Shown here: positions 51,887 to 64,000 of the stretch, in pieces | Layout: each line of letters begins with the position of its first letter | Position numbering within the stretch: position 1 is the first letter of the stretch | Assembly: GCF_001640805.2 (NCBI RefSeq) | Contig: NC_066851.1 | Span: 7,849,712 to 7,913,711 of the forward strand | Direction: 5' to 3' | DNA length: 64,000 bases | Source: Lates calcarifer | Taxonomy: Eukaryota; Chordata; Actinopteri; Centropomidae | The notes under the pieces: model-generated | Seen by the model: only the letters and a program-made list of their open reading frames with translations | What the model was told of the DNA's origin: nothing | The model's database searches: none | Translations under genes and position numbers: made by a program

Positions 51887-53946
51887 CCAGTGTATGTGTC
51901 TATTGAATGTAAATGACAGCTCAATGTCTATACTGTCACAAAAGGGCCACAGAAAGTGAGGGGGGGTGATGGAACAACAGTGTGAGAGCTCCTCTGTGGA
52001 GCGCTGGCAGTACCATCTGTGGGGATGGGTAAACAGGAAACACACACAATGAAATTATAAGGCTCTCTCTCTCTCTCCCCTCGCTTTTGTGATTAATGGC
52101 AGTGATATCCGTCAAGCCGTTTCACCATATTTAACACTGCCACAGCAGTTTGCAGCTGTTGTATTTTTTTTCCAGTACACAGAGAGAGAGAGAGCACGAC
52201 ACAGAACACAGTGAGAGAGCATCTCAATCAAAATACACAATAATCACTCCTGACTATTCTTTTAGCCCATTAACTCAAAGCGTAATGCATAAAAACAAAC
52301 AAGTGCACCCAATCAAGGCCATTTGACACAAAACCAGCCAAGATGAGCTGAGCAAAAACATTGCACTGCTGCGCTTTGCCCTGTGAGACAAGGCCTCTTA
52401 TTGGTTGGGTGGGATCACTGAAGCTCCAGGTCAGGCAATGAGCTAGGGGAGTCAATTAAAGGAGCTCCATCTTAATAGGGCTGTGATGTCGAGCCATAAC
52501 AGTGTTATCTTGGCTCTCGCTCGAGGTGGCCAGATCTCTTTTGTGACATGAGCCAAGTAAATAAATAGCCAAATGAGGGCACACAAAAGCGTCGGCAATA
52601 TCCCAGGGCACCTATTATGCAAGGGGCAGGGGAAAATTATGCCCACAACAAATTACTAATGATGAGCCAGTGATGTCTTGTTAAGCGACATTGTTTTCCC
52701 TCAGATCCCTTTGTGTCTGTGCCTTGTTCTCCATTTAACGAGACACACAAAAACGCAGTTGAGCGGCTCGGCGATATTTTCCCTTTCTTCTCTCTCCCTC
52801 TTCTCTTTTTCCTCCGTTTTGCTTTTCCTTCTTCCTCCTCCTCCTCTTCGTCTCTCCTTTGCAGTTAACTTGTGTCTGCGCCTCTGTTTTTCCATCCCCT
52901 CACATCCGCTGCCACTCAGAGGGCCTGATTTGGCGCATGAGAACATGGTAGAGTGGGGCCGCTCAGCAGGGAAGGGCCTTTTGATGCAGACCCCCCTGGG
53001 ATCCATCCACTGAACCAGCAGTACGTATCACAGATGTGACAGCTTTCATCTAACAGTTAACTTTTCCTAATTAAAGTCCCAAGTCTAATTACACACCAGC
53101 CTATCTGATATTTCTGAGATGGTCATAGCAGTTCTGGGGGCAGAGCCCATCAAAGATCCAAGCATTGGTGATTGGGAGGGTGGGTGTGTTTTGGAAAGAA
53201 ATGGAGCCTTGCTTGTGCCCTCTGTGGGCTGTGGGCTCACCTGGGTGTGGGGGGGCCGTGAATGCCAAATGGCAGGGCCTCATCTCATTTGCAAAGACGC
53301 TGCCCCTGAATGCGGATGTGCAATTATGAATCGAGGAGAAAAAAAAACGGTTAAAAGAAAAAAACATTCCATAATTAGCAAGGCAACTCCAAGCACAAGC
53401 AATGGAAATTAGTCCTGGTGTAATAAATTAGCCTGTGCATATATTACATGAGATGAACACCCTTGGGGCCTCGTATTAGCAGTTTTGGCTGTACACTCCT
53501 GTGTATTTAAATAAAACAGTCACTCCTTCATTGTGGGCCCAATAACAGACATTTCTCTTCAAAACCTCAATTTTTTACAACTCATCCTCACAGTGTCAGC
53601 TGGGTGTGGTCTCTTTGTCTCCACGATACCACATGGGCTATTGCATCCTGCAGCCTCAATTCTCTGCAGTCTGCCAGCCTTCATGGCTTCGTAATCATTG
53701 GATATTTTGTGTTCTATTTTACATTGATTAGAGTTACCCATTTCGCCCTAGCTATTTTCTCTAGCTCTGATAAACAAATGTGAAATTAGAACCAGTTGAG
53801 ATGAGCTGGGAGGAAATTTGCATCAAAATAATACAGTGTGCAGCTAACAAACCAAAATCAGATAGCAGCAACAAAAGCTGGCAAATTGCAAATTAAAAGG
53901 CATGATGTAAATGGTATTTTGTCATTAAGCTTCAGCAGCCATTTTG

Positions 53947-53996
53947 AGGGCGGGGGGCTGGAGGTGGTGATGGGTGGGTGGAGGCGGGTGGGGGGA
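53947..53996 (+). other. G-rich tract, possible G-quadruplex
   Basis: Runs G3, G6, G3, G3, G3 and G6 with loops of one to about thirteen bases. Confidence 0.5.
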
Positions 53997-54500
53997 GACT
54001 CATGCCGCTGGTTGTGATGAGTCTTATCCAGAGCGATTATTCATACTTGTCCTTCTGCTTGAATTAAAGCAAGAGTGCTGGAGCCAGTTAAAGCCAAATA
54101 CTTGAATGGCTAGTGAACTCTCACCTTCACGCGCATCCATTTAGCTCACAAATGAAAGCCAAGTACAGTCAGTGGAAAGCCATAATGGGTCTTTCTTCTT
54201 GCAGAGTGTGGCCATTACATACTAATTTCTTCTGGAGGCTCTTCAGGAATTTAAACACTTGGCTGGAGCCGCTGAGTCTTGTGCTGAGACGAGCGGACCC
54301 AACAATGCCAACACACAAGGTGTTTGTGCTGGTCACACTCATGTCGACTGACTACAATTGTGCTAAATTGGAGAGCTACAGCATGTTGTTGTATTTGGAT
54401 AAGGGCCCGTATCTTTTATGCTGTGCAATCTCTTTTATGATTTTGATTACTTTTTAATTTGTAGTTTTGAATGTGTGTTTATCTAGAGTTGGGACACCTA

Positions 54501-54529
54501 TAGTTTAAACATAGTTTAGTTTAAACATA
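54501..54529. repeat. 13-bp direct repeat containing forkhead-like cores
   Basis: TAGTTTAAACATA occurs at 54501-54513 and again at 54517-54529. Each copy holds TAAACA, a forkhead core. Confidence 0.5.
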
Positions 54530-57500
54530 AGTACTGTTTTCTGTTTCTTGTAACACATTCAATGTCGAGATAAAATTTAAAAAAAGTTAAAAACACTGAG
54601 AAAAGGAAAAAACCTCATAGTAATCATTTAAGATGGAGTGTGCTTGATGGTCAAACATGCCGTACTTCCATAATTACTGGACAGAAAATATGGTATTTTT
54701 CTTGGTTCACACTTTTAATTGTAAAACTATTTAAATAATGTCTTTCACACACATAATGCAGGAAGGTATTGGTAATATTAGACTATTCTCTTTCCCAACA
54801 TTTGCTCTCATGTCCACCAGTTCTAATCAGAAAGGTCTAAAAACTGACCACAATCTATTGTGTATTTATACAGCAAGTTGTCCTTGGTGAGTTGCTGTGA
54901 ACCTACCCATCCATTACCATTATCAACCAGCCCACATTGTTGATGAATGGTATTTTTGCACCAGATTACCCACTGCACATCAGTAGCACCCAGGAGGCAG
55001 TGATTTAATTATGCAATTAGTGTGGTGGATGATTAAATGGCTTAATTAATAGAGGCAGATTGGGAATTTGGCTAGAGTTGACAATATTTAGCTAGCTCAC
55101 TAGTTTGTGTGGATCTTTCAATAATTGGTCTTTAGCTCTTTTGTTCAGTATAATGCACTGGTATGATGAGTGTGATGATGGCAAGACAGCCACTGAAAGA
55201 CTTCAACACAAAACAACAGTTGCATTCATTTGGCTATTATGAATTTCAAGTGACAGTCTTTTCAACATGGTTTTCCATTATGGTGGCTAATATTTCTGGT
55301 GGCGACTTGTTAGTTAGCTAATGACTCCACTTAGCGAATCAATAAATATGATTATCTATCACTGCGACAAATGCCACTAGCTTTGCCTCACATACAGGCT
55401 CAGCTGTTCCTAGGAAAAGAGTAGGATTTCACACTTCATGCCTGCTTTGGAGTCATTAGATTTTCTGTGTTCCCTGCTTTCCTCCTGTGGTTTGAGACTG
55501 GATCTTCACACAGGATTTTCCTCAGGTCGGGGCTTTTGTTGTATTTACTGGATTAGTTCAGCTCTGAGCTCTCTAACACAGCGTAGTGTACACTTGTCCA
55601 TTTGATTGACAGCCTGCGGGGACTGAATGAGCAAGTTATTTACTGCTCGTTTGTTTGCTCTTACACGGAGATATACAGAGATACCAGATTGTGAGGTAAA
55701 GTCAATGGTGAGTTACATGGGCCTTTGTCAATCACAAATAGTTGTGGCAAAGGCACAATCATCGGAGCATGTCGTCTCCTGAGTCGAGCAGTGCTTGCTG
55801 TGAGTGCATATTGTTTGCAGTACTTGACACTAGAGCATGAGGCTGAGAGAAGATGCTCACTGGCCCTCAGAAGTGTGACGTTGTCTTGCATGTGGAGAAA
55901 GACGACCCTGTCGACTAGGATGCTACTCAACATAATTGCCACCAGTATACAGCAATTTGTGTTATTTCTTCTTTGACATTGTGGCAAGAGTTTCACTAAA
56001 GATAGTTTTTTTTTCCCTGCTGTCTGGAGTGGTGCTTTAATGCTACGTATTCACACAATCTGAAAAGAAACACGGTGATAGAAGTGAATAGTTGTCTTTT
56101 TAGTAGTTTAACCCCTGTTGCACTATAAAAGCTGTGTGCAGTTTGAACTTTCAGCTCCACCAGGTAAATTCTTTTCATGGATCAATTTAGCAAATGGCAC
56201 ATTCTATTAATTTACTACAGTATATGGTAGTGTGTCCTGTCAATCCAACTGTCAATACACAGTTGTCAGATATTTCTGTCTTTTCAGAGCATGAATGCAA
56301 TATAGTAGATATAATTACACTATTTTAATCACACATACTCAGCAGTCATAATCAAATGGCCAAATTACTAAGTGTGCAATTTTCCATTTGTCTGTACAGA
56401 ATTGCACTAATAGAGGCTTTAAAGCTGGATATAATTATTTGCTTTTCATTTTGCATGGTTACATTATCCCTCTCTATTTTGAGCCTTCTCTCAGTTGAAT
56501 GGTAGCCAAGCATGGGGTTCTACCCATCCACATTCAATAAAACACCAGCATCTCACCTAATAAATATCTAGCTCTTTACTAAAGCTCAGTCAGGTCACAT
56601 TGGTGATTGAGCATGGTCACTGCTATAAATCTAAAAGTCACTGTCTGTTAATTAAAGCCATGGCTCGCAGTGTGTTTGTTGTATACAGAATTTCTTAGGA
56701 ATTTAAACAGAATTGTCCTCCATCCTTTTTCAAAATATTTCTGTATTCATTGTTTCCTTTTGTCAAACGTGTTTATTTATACACGTATCTACTATTTCTA
56801 TCTATTTCTGAGTGGAAATGCTGAAATAGCTGCAGGGATGGTGCATTTATGTGCAATTTTGTGAATCCCATGTTTATATGAAAGTAGTGCTGTTTGCACC
56901 TCTCACCACCTCAGGTTCATCTACCACAAATACATTAAATCTGTGAGAAACAATGAAACTGCAACCAAACGTGTGCAGAGCAATACATTGATTACTTTCA
57001 CTGTTACTCTTCAGAAAAAATAAATATCCCATGTAATCCAATAATCCAAGTTATCCAAATTTACAATAAAATACACTAAGAATGGTTTATAAATTTATAA
57101 ATATGTACAATTCTTTAAAAAAAAATGCTGATCTCAATTAAATGATGTAGACTAGAATTAAGGGTGGACAAAACAACTCAAATTGATTTTTAAGAAAAAT
57201 ACAGTCATATTTAATTGCAGTATCAGAGATCCACAGTTGACGATTGAGTTTTTCAGAAGACCACTGATGTCGAAAAAAGAGGCAATAAGAATTGAACAGA
57301 GAATTGACTCATATACGATTATTCTAAATTGTTATTATTTCTTACAGTATAAAAGGTTTAAACACTAAAAATAGTGAAGAGAAGATGATTTTATGTGTGC
57401 ATCAGACAGTATATTACTGTGACCCCTGTGCAAACTCAAAGCAGATTGCCCATGTTGCTGCCACTGTCAGCTGCCTGTCTGTCAGTCTGCCATGCTGTGA

Positions 57501-57711
57501 TTGAGACATCAACCTAATCCATGTTTACACTGTCCTGCACGTGTCACGCCTAGCCGTTAACCACACAGAATTAGGCCGTGTTTGACACCTCCTGCAACCC
57601 GCCACTTGAACCCACCATCGACTTCAGGCTCAAAGAGTAGTTTCAGTGCTCCGTGAGCAGTTACTGCATTGTCAAGGGCCCGGAAAGCAAAAATAAAGCA
57701 GGAGGCTATAA

Positions 57712-57733
57712 GGGGATCGGGGGGTGGGGGGTG
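57712..57733 (+). other. G-rich tract, possible G-quadruplex
   Basis: Runs G4, G6 and G6 plus a G2. The long runs could supply a fourth tetrad strand. Confidence 0.4.
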
Positions 57734-58140
57734 GAAGGAGAAACGATGGATGGCTACGGGTAAGTGCCACTCCTTGAATATCCTCTCCGGCTCCCTTCCC
57801 ACTCTGCCTCTCTCCCTCTGTCCTTCATTCTCCTCATGTCTCTGTCCTCCTCCCATCTCTCTCCCTCATTCTCTCTATCTTCCTCTGCTTCCCTCTCTCT
57901 GTTGCTTACTCAGAGACGCTGCCAGTGTTTGCTTCTCCTTATCCAGGTTTCTAATCCACCGCCAGTGAAAGAGTCCACTAAATAGGTGCAGTCGAAAAGG
58001 GGGGAGAGGGACAGGCAGAACCATTAGAGGAGAGTTTATCAGAGTCGCTCAATCTGTTATCACTCCTGTCCCTCTGTCCCTCCCGCCAGCCACCACCTCC
58101 CTCCCTTGTCACAGAGCTACTGATTATAGCCCCTACCAGT

Positions 58141-58173
58141 CCACACACACACACAGACACACAGACACACACA
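58141..58173. repeat. (CA)n microsatellite with GACA interruptions
   Basis: CACACACACAGACACACAGA pattern continuing to 58173. Confidence 0.9.
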
Positions 58174-59573
58174 GCCCACCTCTGAGTATGTTTGCGCATG
58201 TCTGTTCAACAGCTTTGTCGGTGAGCCTTGCCATAAGTGAGCGTGTATGTTATTGTGTACCCGTGCCCATCAATTTCTGCACCACCTGAAAATGGCTGCA
58301 GCCAAGAATAAATAAAAGCCCCCCTCTTTTCATCAAGGATGTACTCTCAGTTAACTTCCCGTACCTGATCACAAAGGGCCCGAGAAATAACATCAAATGT
58401 GGAGTATTTCACTAGAAACCGGAGAGGAGACACTGAGTGTCCCTGAGGGCACTCTGAGGTGTGAAGCGGGTGCTCTAAAATATGCCTGCGCCGTTTTGTT
58501 GGCACGGGTGCCACTGGGACTGTGAGGGGAGTGCTAGAGTTTACCTAAAGGATAAATGTCAGAGGATCAGCTAAATTAGATCCTGCCTGTATTAAGACAT
58601 CAACTGCTGCTGAAGTGTGTATAGTGTGTGCTCTGTGTGTGTGTGTGTCTGTCTGTTCTGGTGTGTGGACCCCTGCTCTCAGCTAGACTGCAGTCCAGGC
58701 TAAAATGGAGCTCAAAATTGAAGTGGCAGAATAAGCTGTTTCCTAGAGTTCTGTCTAGTGCAGAACAAACCAGTGAAGAGGGATGGTCCTCCTCTCTTAT
58801 GTCACACTGTGCTGCTCGTTGTCTCTGGCCAAATGAACTGCACTCCCCATAACACTGTCTAATAAGAAATAATGACCCTTTTAATAGTTTTTTCCCAGTA
58901 TTAAATTGTTAGGATACTAACAGAATAGAAAAGAGGCTGCTAGTCAGAAATGCATTTAATATACTGATACTTCAAGGCAGTTAGCTATAAGACTCTTCAG
59001 TCCAGTAATAGAAAGTGCATCTGGGCTCCTTGACCACTATAGCTGCAGGCATCCCCGGCCTATCTTTATTTGTCATTAGGGTTATATAGGTGGACACAGT
59101 GTAAGTAGTGCTGTGGCCCTAGTGAGTGAGACAGTGAATATATACCCCAGGCCCTGAGTGTTGTATGTTGGCTATAGTCTCTGAGAATACTGCTATTTAC
59201 ACTGCTGCAGGGCTCTGGAAGCTTCCAACGCTCATCACACTTACTGTTCTTACATCTGAGGCTATACCCAGAACATGCTGGCTATCAATTTTATATGAAA
59301 ATACAGCCGGGAAATGACAGCATTTGGATAGAGTTTCTGTGGGTAATTTGCTGTGAAAACATTACTGCAGGCTTTATTAGAATTTGTGTTTTTCAAATTT
59401 TGATGTCTACATCTTGGTTTATGGGGGAGCGCAAGGCAACACCAGGAAAATGGCTGGTTTTACAGTGACATTTCTGCCACTTCGTCCATGTTCCGTCATT
59501 TAGAGGTAATGGCCGTGACCACTGCCTCCATGTTTACATAGCAGTAGGCTCCCAGCACCCAGCCTGTGACAAA

Positions 59574-59582
59574 TTATAAAAG
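59574..59582 (+). promoter_or_regulatory. TATA-box-like element, weak
   Basis: TTATAAAAG followed by CCGGGCC resembles a core promoter TATA box with a GC-rich BRE-like flank. No downstream coding exon is seen, so it would at best start a noncoding RNA. Chance TATA matches are common. Confidence 0.15.
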
Positions 59583-61345
59583 CCGGGCCTCTGTAGCTGG
59601 GCTGCATTTCATTAAACTTTAACTTCCCTTATCTGCAGCAACAGAGGACAGAATAATAAAGGCTGACAGGTATCTAAAGATGTATGTTTGGACTAGGGGA
59701 CAGGAACAGCATGAGAGCCTTAGCCAGCTTTGTCACCAAAGAAGGGACATATGTTGTGGGCTATAAAAACTGAAGGCAGATGTTGCTGTTTTACTGAAGC
59801 TGGGAAAGGTTGTAGACGCTGATGGCGCTTCGCACATATGTCCACCATGAATAGCTGTCTGTTTCACTAACAATACTTCCTGCTGCATGTGACAAAAAAA
59901 GAAAAGAAAAAAAAAATAGATACAGGTGTTATTTATTATCAGATCACATAGAGTGAACATATTTGCTTTATTTGCAGCGCCTCTCTTTATGTTTAGAATT
60001 TTTTTCCTAACAAAAATATGTAACTGGAGATAATCTCTATATGCTGGTGGTCATATTTAAAATGCAACATTAAACATTAAGTGAAAGAACCCATTGGCAA
60101 ATTGCTGTCAAACCAATAACATAATGAATGAAATGCATGATATTTTTAGCCATGCACTCATACAGCACTCATATTATTTGTATAGAAAGTTGATTAGAAA
60201 ATTAATGTTGAATGATTTAAATATGTTTCTTTAACTGTGGTGAATGAATATGTCACAAAAAATACTTGAGGTATGCTGTCATTCATTATTAGTGAGAACA
60301 ATATGCCTCAGCCTTGCTTGTCTCTCTCTGGTTGTGTTTTTTCCCCACACTGAGGCCTCTCTGAAATCCACTCTACACAAAAAGACCCCTCAGAAAAGAA
60401 ACTTGGATCTCAGGCGTAAGTTGGATGAGGTTTATATCTCAAAAGGACAATGTGGCAAGGCCAACATTAAACCATGTTAAGATCTTCTGAGAGAAGCAGT
60501 TGATTGATTCCATAGAACCTTGTTCATCAAGGCCACCAGGTCTGAACCAAAGATATTTGGAATGTGAGGAAGAAAGAGGTAGTTACGGCAACAAAAAGCA
60601 GCTGAAGCGGCCTTTGTAAGTATCTGAAAGGACCTATCTACAGCTTGCAAGGCTCTCTCGTTGAGCAGACGAAAGACTACCATGTAAATAAAAGCCAAGG
60701 GTGAGCTCACAACTTTGCCTGCATGAATAAAAATGGCCACAATAACATTACAGATGCGTACACAAATAAAGCCAGCCATTCATTTCCTTGTAATACTCTG
60801 TGGGCACTTTCTCTTTATTCAGTGCTGTGAAAGTATATGAATTTCTTGTGTAGTTTAATTCAAAGCATAAAAATAAATTCATGTTCTAGCAAGAATTTAG
60901 TTAATTGTATTCACTGTTAGCCCTGATTTTCTGAGACCAATGACCATTTTTCCACCCTGTAATATCCAGTTTCAAGTCTGGGCTGTGTACATTTTTAAGC
61001 ACTGCCGATTTTGTGAATTTCCTACACTCTCTGTGAAAGGTTGTTTTCTGTGGCTCTACCAGTGTGTGTTGATAGACAGCTGTGCACATGCTGAGATAAG
61101 GTCAGATATGGCCTTCCCCGTGGGTGGTGGTGGTTGCGGTGGAGGGTATCGGCCAGCCTGAGGAGTGGACTAGGTGGCTGAGATAGCCTCCTCCTGCAGG
61201 CGAGTAGGTCTGGAGTGCTGCTGCTGCTCTCTCCCCCACAGCAGCCATGTCCTGTTGGAGTGAGCCCCTTCACCAAAGCTTTGTCTGAGAAGAGAGTAGC
61301 CGAAAGGGCCCTCTGACACACTGGACAAGACCCTTCAATATACAA

Positions 61346-61359
61346 GCGCCACCTCCACG
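61346..61359 (-). promoter_or_regulatory. CTCF-like motif, minus orientation
   Basis: On the minus strand the 14-mer is CGTGGAGGTGGCGC, followed by TT. The GGAGGTGGCGC part fits the CTCF core well; positions 2 and 3 do not. It faces the plus motif at 12031 across 49 kb. Confidence 0.35.
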
Positions 61360-62339
61360 GCCTCATAACCAACCAAAACTACACAATTACTCACACGTGC
61401 ACACATTCTGCATACGCTCATGTGTGGCACCACATGAGTGCCAATGTTGTTTTATCTACTGTTTTTTGTGTGTTTGATTTTAGAGTTGGAACAGAGTGCT
61501 AAGCTCAAACACAAACACTGGGAGCTGGAGGCGAGAGCAGACCACCATCTGCCCCGTTCACGGCCTATCAGGCTTTCACTGTCCATTTCCAACAAGAAAA
61601 CTTCTGCATTCATTCCAAACCAGGGGAGAGAAAAGAAGCAAGATAGAGTTGTACACTGCCTGAGTTAAGTTTTAAATAGTTCTTTATCTGCAGTGTTTTT
61701 TGACTGCATCTCTGGAAGGAGAAATAGAGATGTAATCAATAATGAACAACCTTGAAAATGGCTGTAAACAGATGGCCCATTGAAAAGAGGCATACTTTCA
61801 CCTTTTGTACTTTCCCCCGATATTTGTGTTCTCTAATTTCCAATCAAAAAAAAAAACGTTTTCTCCATTGCTGAGCCTCTGGCTGCGTCGGTTCCTGAAA
61901 GGAGATTGCAAATCTTCCAGTCAATATCAGCACACAATTGTCTTTTCATGTTATCATAAATAATAGTCCACCTTCGCTAGTCTCTCAGCAGACATTTTCT
62001 AAGTCTCCACAGATAACTCACACCATGTGTCACAAGGTGTAACAAAGCCCACAGTGTGACATATCTAGACCAATGGAGAGAACTCAGAGACGGTGAGGGA
62101 AGATAGAAGAATGAAGAAGAGCAGTAGGGGATGGTGCGTTTAAGAGGAATGTAGTGTGATGTATAGTGGTTTTGTCCAGGTAACTGCTCAAATGCGGCTG
62201 TGACACATTTGAAATTGGCCCTGGCCAGCCCACAAAGACAGACAGAGGCGCTGCAAGCACTAGCCAATCCATACTCTCCAGACTCCTGCTCGGCTTGGAG
62301 AATCCTCAGATATTGACCTTCAATTCAGCCGGCATTCAG

Positions 62340-62620
62340 CGCTGATGAAAAGAGATAAGCACTCTAATCTGTCCGTCGTCTTCGCGCTCCCATTTATTGA
62401 CTAACTGACATGGACTTATTTTAGCTCTGGCTGCATGCTGTCGCCACACGCCAATGTGATACATAAACCTAATAGATGTTTATTTGAAAGAGGCTAATAT
62501 GAAAATTGCCTGCTAAAGACACATGAATCAATTTTCAAAAGCAAACATAATTGGATATTCCGGGACACTTATTAAATGTGAATTGGCCCGGGTCTCCTTG
62601 TCTGACAGAGAAGTCTGCTT
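62340..62620. other. Candidate conserved noncoding element
   Basis: Non-repetitive block with CATTTATTGACTAAC, GGCTAATATGAAAATTGC, GAATCAATTTTC and CATAATTGGATATTCC cores and no open frame of note. Inference from texture. Confidence 0.4.
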
Positions 62621-63769
62621 TTCTCCCCCTTCTTTGCTATGTTTCCTTGTGTGACATGTTATTATGCTCCGTTTCCCTCTGTCATTCGTAGCCATTTAAC
62701 AGATTGGCTGCCATGGAGAAACTGCTTTAAAATCTCAGTGGAGGAGCGTGTGTGTAAAATGAATGTCTGTATCTAACAACATGCTTTTATGTGCGTGTGT
62801 CTGCCTGTAGAGATACATTTACATGTTATACTGGGGTAGGTCCCTTTTCTTACCCCTCCCACTGTGGTCCTACTTTTTCACATGACAGTTGTAGGCTGGA
62901 TGTTAGAGGCACTTGACAATGAGTAGAGGAGTAGGAGGAAGTGCTTACTGAGAGCCTCTGTAGAGGATACTGATGCCTACATAGTGTCTGTGTCTCAAAC
63001 CTGCCATGAGAATGACCATATGGACAGTGACACACATATGAAATCAAACATGTGCCAACAGGCAGATTATTTAAAAGATTCACACAACCACGCATGGTCA
63101 CACATCCCATATCAGAGAGCCATCCGGTCATTTTCATATTCATATTTACATGTATATGAGAGCTGGCACATCCCAGGAATACAGATCTATTTAAATTCAG
63201 ACAGAATCCGTAAATACCCACCTCCGGAGAGGAGAGGGGGAGAGAGAGAGAAAGAGGCCAGTATATTTATTTGAGTGACATTGTCTAAATTGAAGTTTGA
63301 CACTCTTCACCACTCTAACCTTTATGCAAATGTGAAAACATCTATATGTGATGGACAGAATTCAATTAACTGAGATGACAGAAAATAATCTAGTGAACTG
63401 AATACATCATGCAGTTGAAAGGTAACATAATCATCCCAGTAGGAAAGGGTTTGGGGATGGCAGAGAGACAGAGGGAGAAAGAGAGAAAGAGAAGGAGAGA
63501 GAGAGAGGGGTGGTGTGGGGGTGGAGGAATGGGAGGGAGGGCACAGAAGATAGAGCCCATTTCTCTGCCGTCTTATCGAATGGCACAAGCTCTATTTCTC
63601 CAAAGCGGAGTCTTCAGTCCACTAAACTCTTGATCTCAAATGAGAGACCCTGGAACACTGTTGCTAAGCAATTAGGGGGGCTTATTGAGCAGCTGATTCC
63701 TGCCGCTCAGTGTCCATCATTACAATTTTTCCTCACCTCATAGACTTCCATTCTGATGAACAGCAGCCA

Positions 63770-63783
63770 GCGCCCACTGACCA
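63770..63783 (-). promoter_or_regulatory. CTCF-like motif, minus orientation
   Basis: On the minus strand the 14-mer is TGGTCAGTGGGCGC, followed by TGG. CAGTGGGCGC fits the CTCF core; the 5' part is degenerate. Confidence 0.3.
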
Positions 63784-64000
63784 TGCACAAGAAAATGGGG
63801 TCCTCCGGCAAGGCTGCAAATTACACCACCGCACACCGCTGCCCTTATTTTGCCCAATATGCTGAGACTGCCCCCAAAACAACTGTTGATGCATGGATGC
63901 TAAAGGTATGTGTGGGTGAGAGAAAGGGACAGAGAGATAGTAATAAATCCTTAAAATGGTGAAAAATAAAAAATCCTCCACAACTCCTGAGTGTTTTCTC

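Larger units (their letters stand above)
49601..56000. other. Gene-free stretch
   Basis: Holds a C21 run (49795-49815), a 106-bp polypurine tract (50944-51049), an ATCC microsatellite (51857-51886), a G-rich segment (53947-53996) and a 13-bp tandem-like repeat (54501-54529). Enhancer-like blocks may lie near 52440-52690 and 53390-53800. No supported exon. Confidence 0.5.
56001..64000. other. Gene-free stretch at the right end
   Basis: G-rich segment at 57712-57733, CA-rich run at 58141-58173, (TG)n at 58635-58650, TATA-like sequence near 59574, purine-rich segments at 63229-63257 and 63459-63510, and two CTCF-like motifs (61346, 63770). The block 62340-62620 is enhancer-like. No supported exon reaches the right edge. 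Confidence 0.5.

Noticed and set aside
57557..57968. GC-rich frames around a donor-like GGGTAAGTG near 57758
   Set aside because: Low-complexity Arg/Lys/Gly and Ser/Leu composition; no acceptor-to-donor exon with family similarity.
59820..59833. CTGATGGCGC as a further CTCF site
   Set aside because: The 5' half of the motif does not match (T where A is strongly preferred).

Overview
The window reads as vertebrate nuclear DNA, most likely from a teleost fish. Signs are depleted CpG outside one promoter, many (TG)n/(CA)n microsatellites, few recognisable transposons, short GCTAGC-type motifs near the promoter, and a spliced gene start. There are no bacterial-type operons, no RNA genes I can recognise and no CRISPR array. 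The many short open frames on both strands look like chance ORFs; most are microsatellites or low-complexity sequence read as protein.

The only gene I can support is the first coding exon of a Ral GTPase-activating protein alpha subunit on the minus strand (9792-9897). Its residues fit RALGAPA2 better than RALGAPA1. It has an upstream in-frame stop, a consensus splice donor and a CpG-rich, TATA-less promoter (about 9640-10090). Positions 1-9791 would be its first intron; I could not find exon 2 there, so the rest of the gene probably lies left of the window.

From about 10,090 to 64,000 I see no convincing protein-coding exon: a gene desert of at least 54 kb. It alternates between microsatellite-rich stretches and blocks of complex, homeobox-site-rich sequence that look like conserved noncoding elements (best candidates 25.1, 33.1-33.5, 38.98-39.12, 40.8-41.2, 46.6-47.1, 47.8-48.2 and 62.3-62.6 kb). 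From memory, the human interval upstream of RALGAPA2 is also a desert, leading to KIZ, XRN2, NKX2-4, NKX2-2, PAX1 and FOXA2. I therefore infer a regulatory landscape for a developmental gene to the right; that target is not visible here.

The most interesting pattern is architectural. Two strong CTCF-like motifs in divergent orientation (10,425 minus; 12,031 plus) sit just outside the ralgapa2 promoter, and two minus-oriented candidates lie at the far end (61,346 and 63,770). This is what an insulated boundary plus a convergent loop around the desert would look like. It is a motif-level hypothesis. No new enzymatic or defence system is visible.
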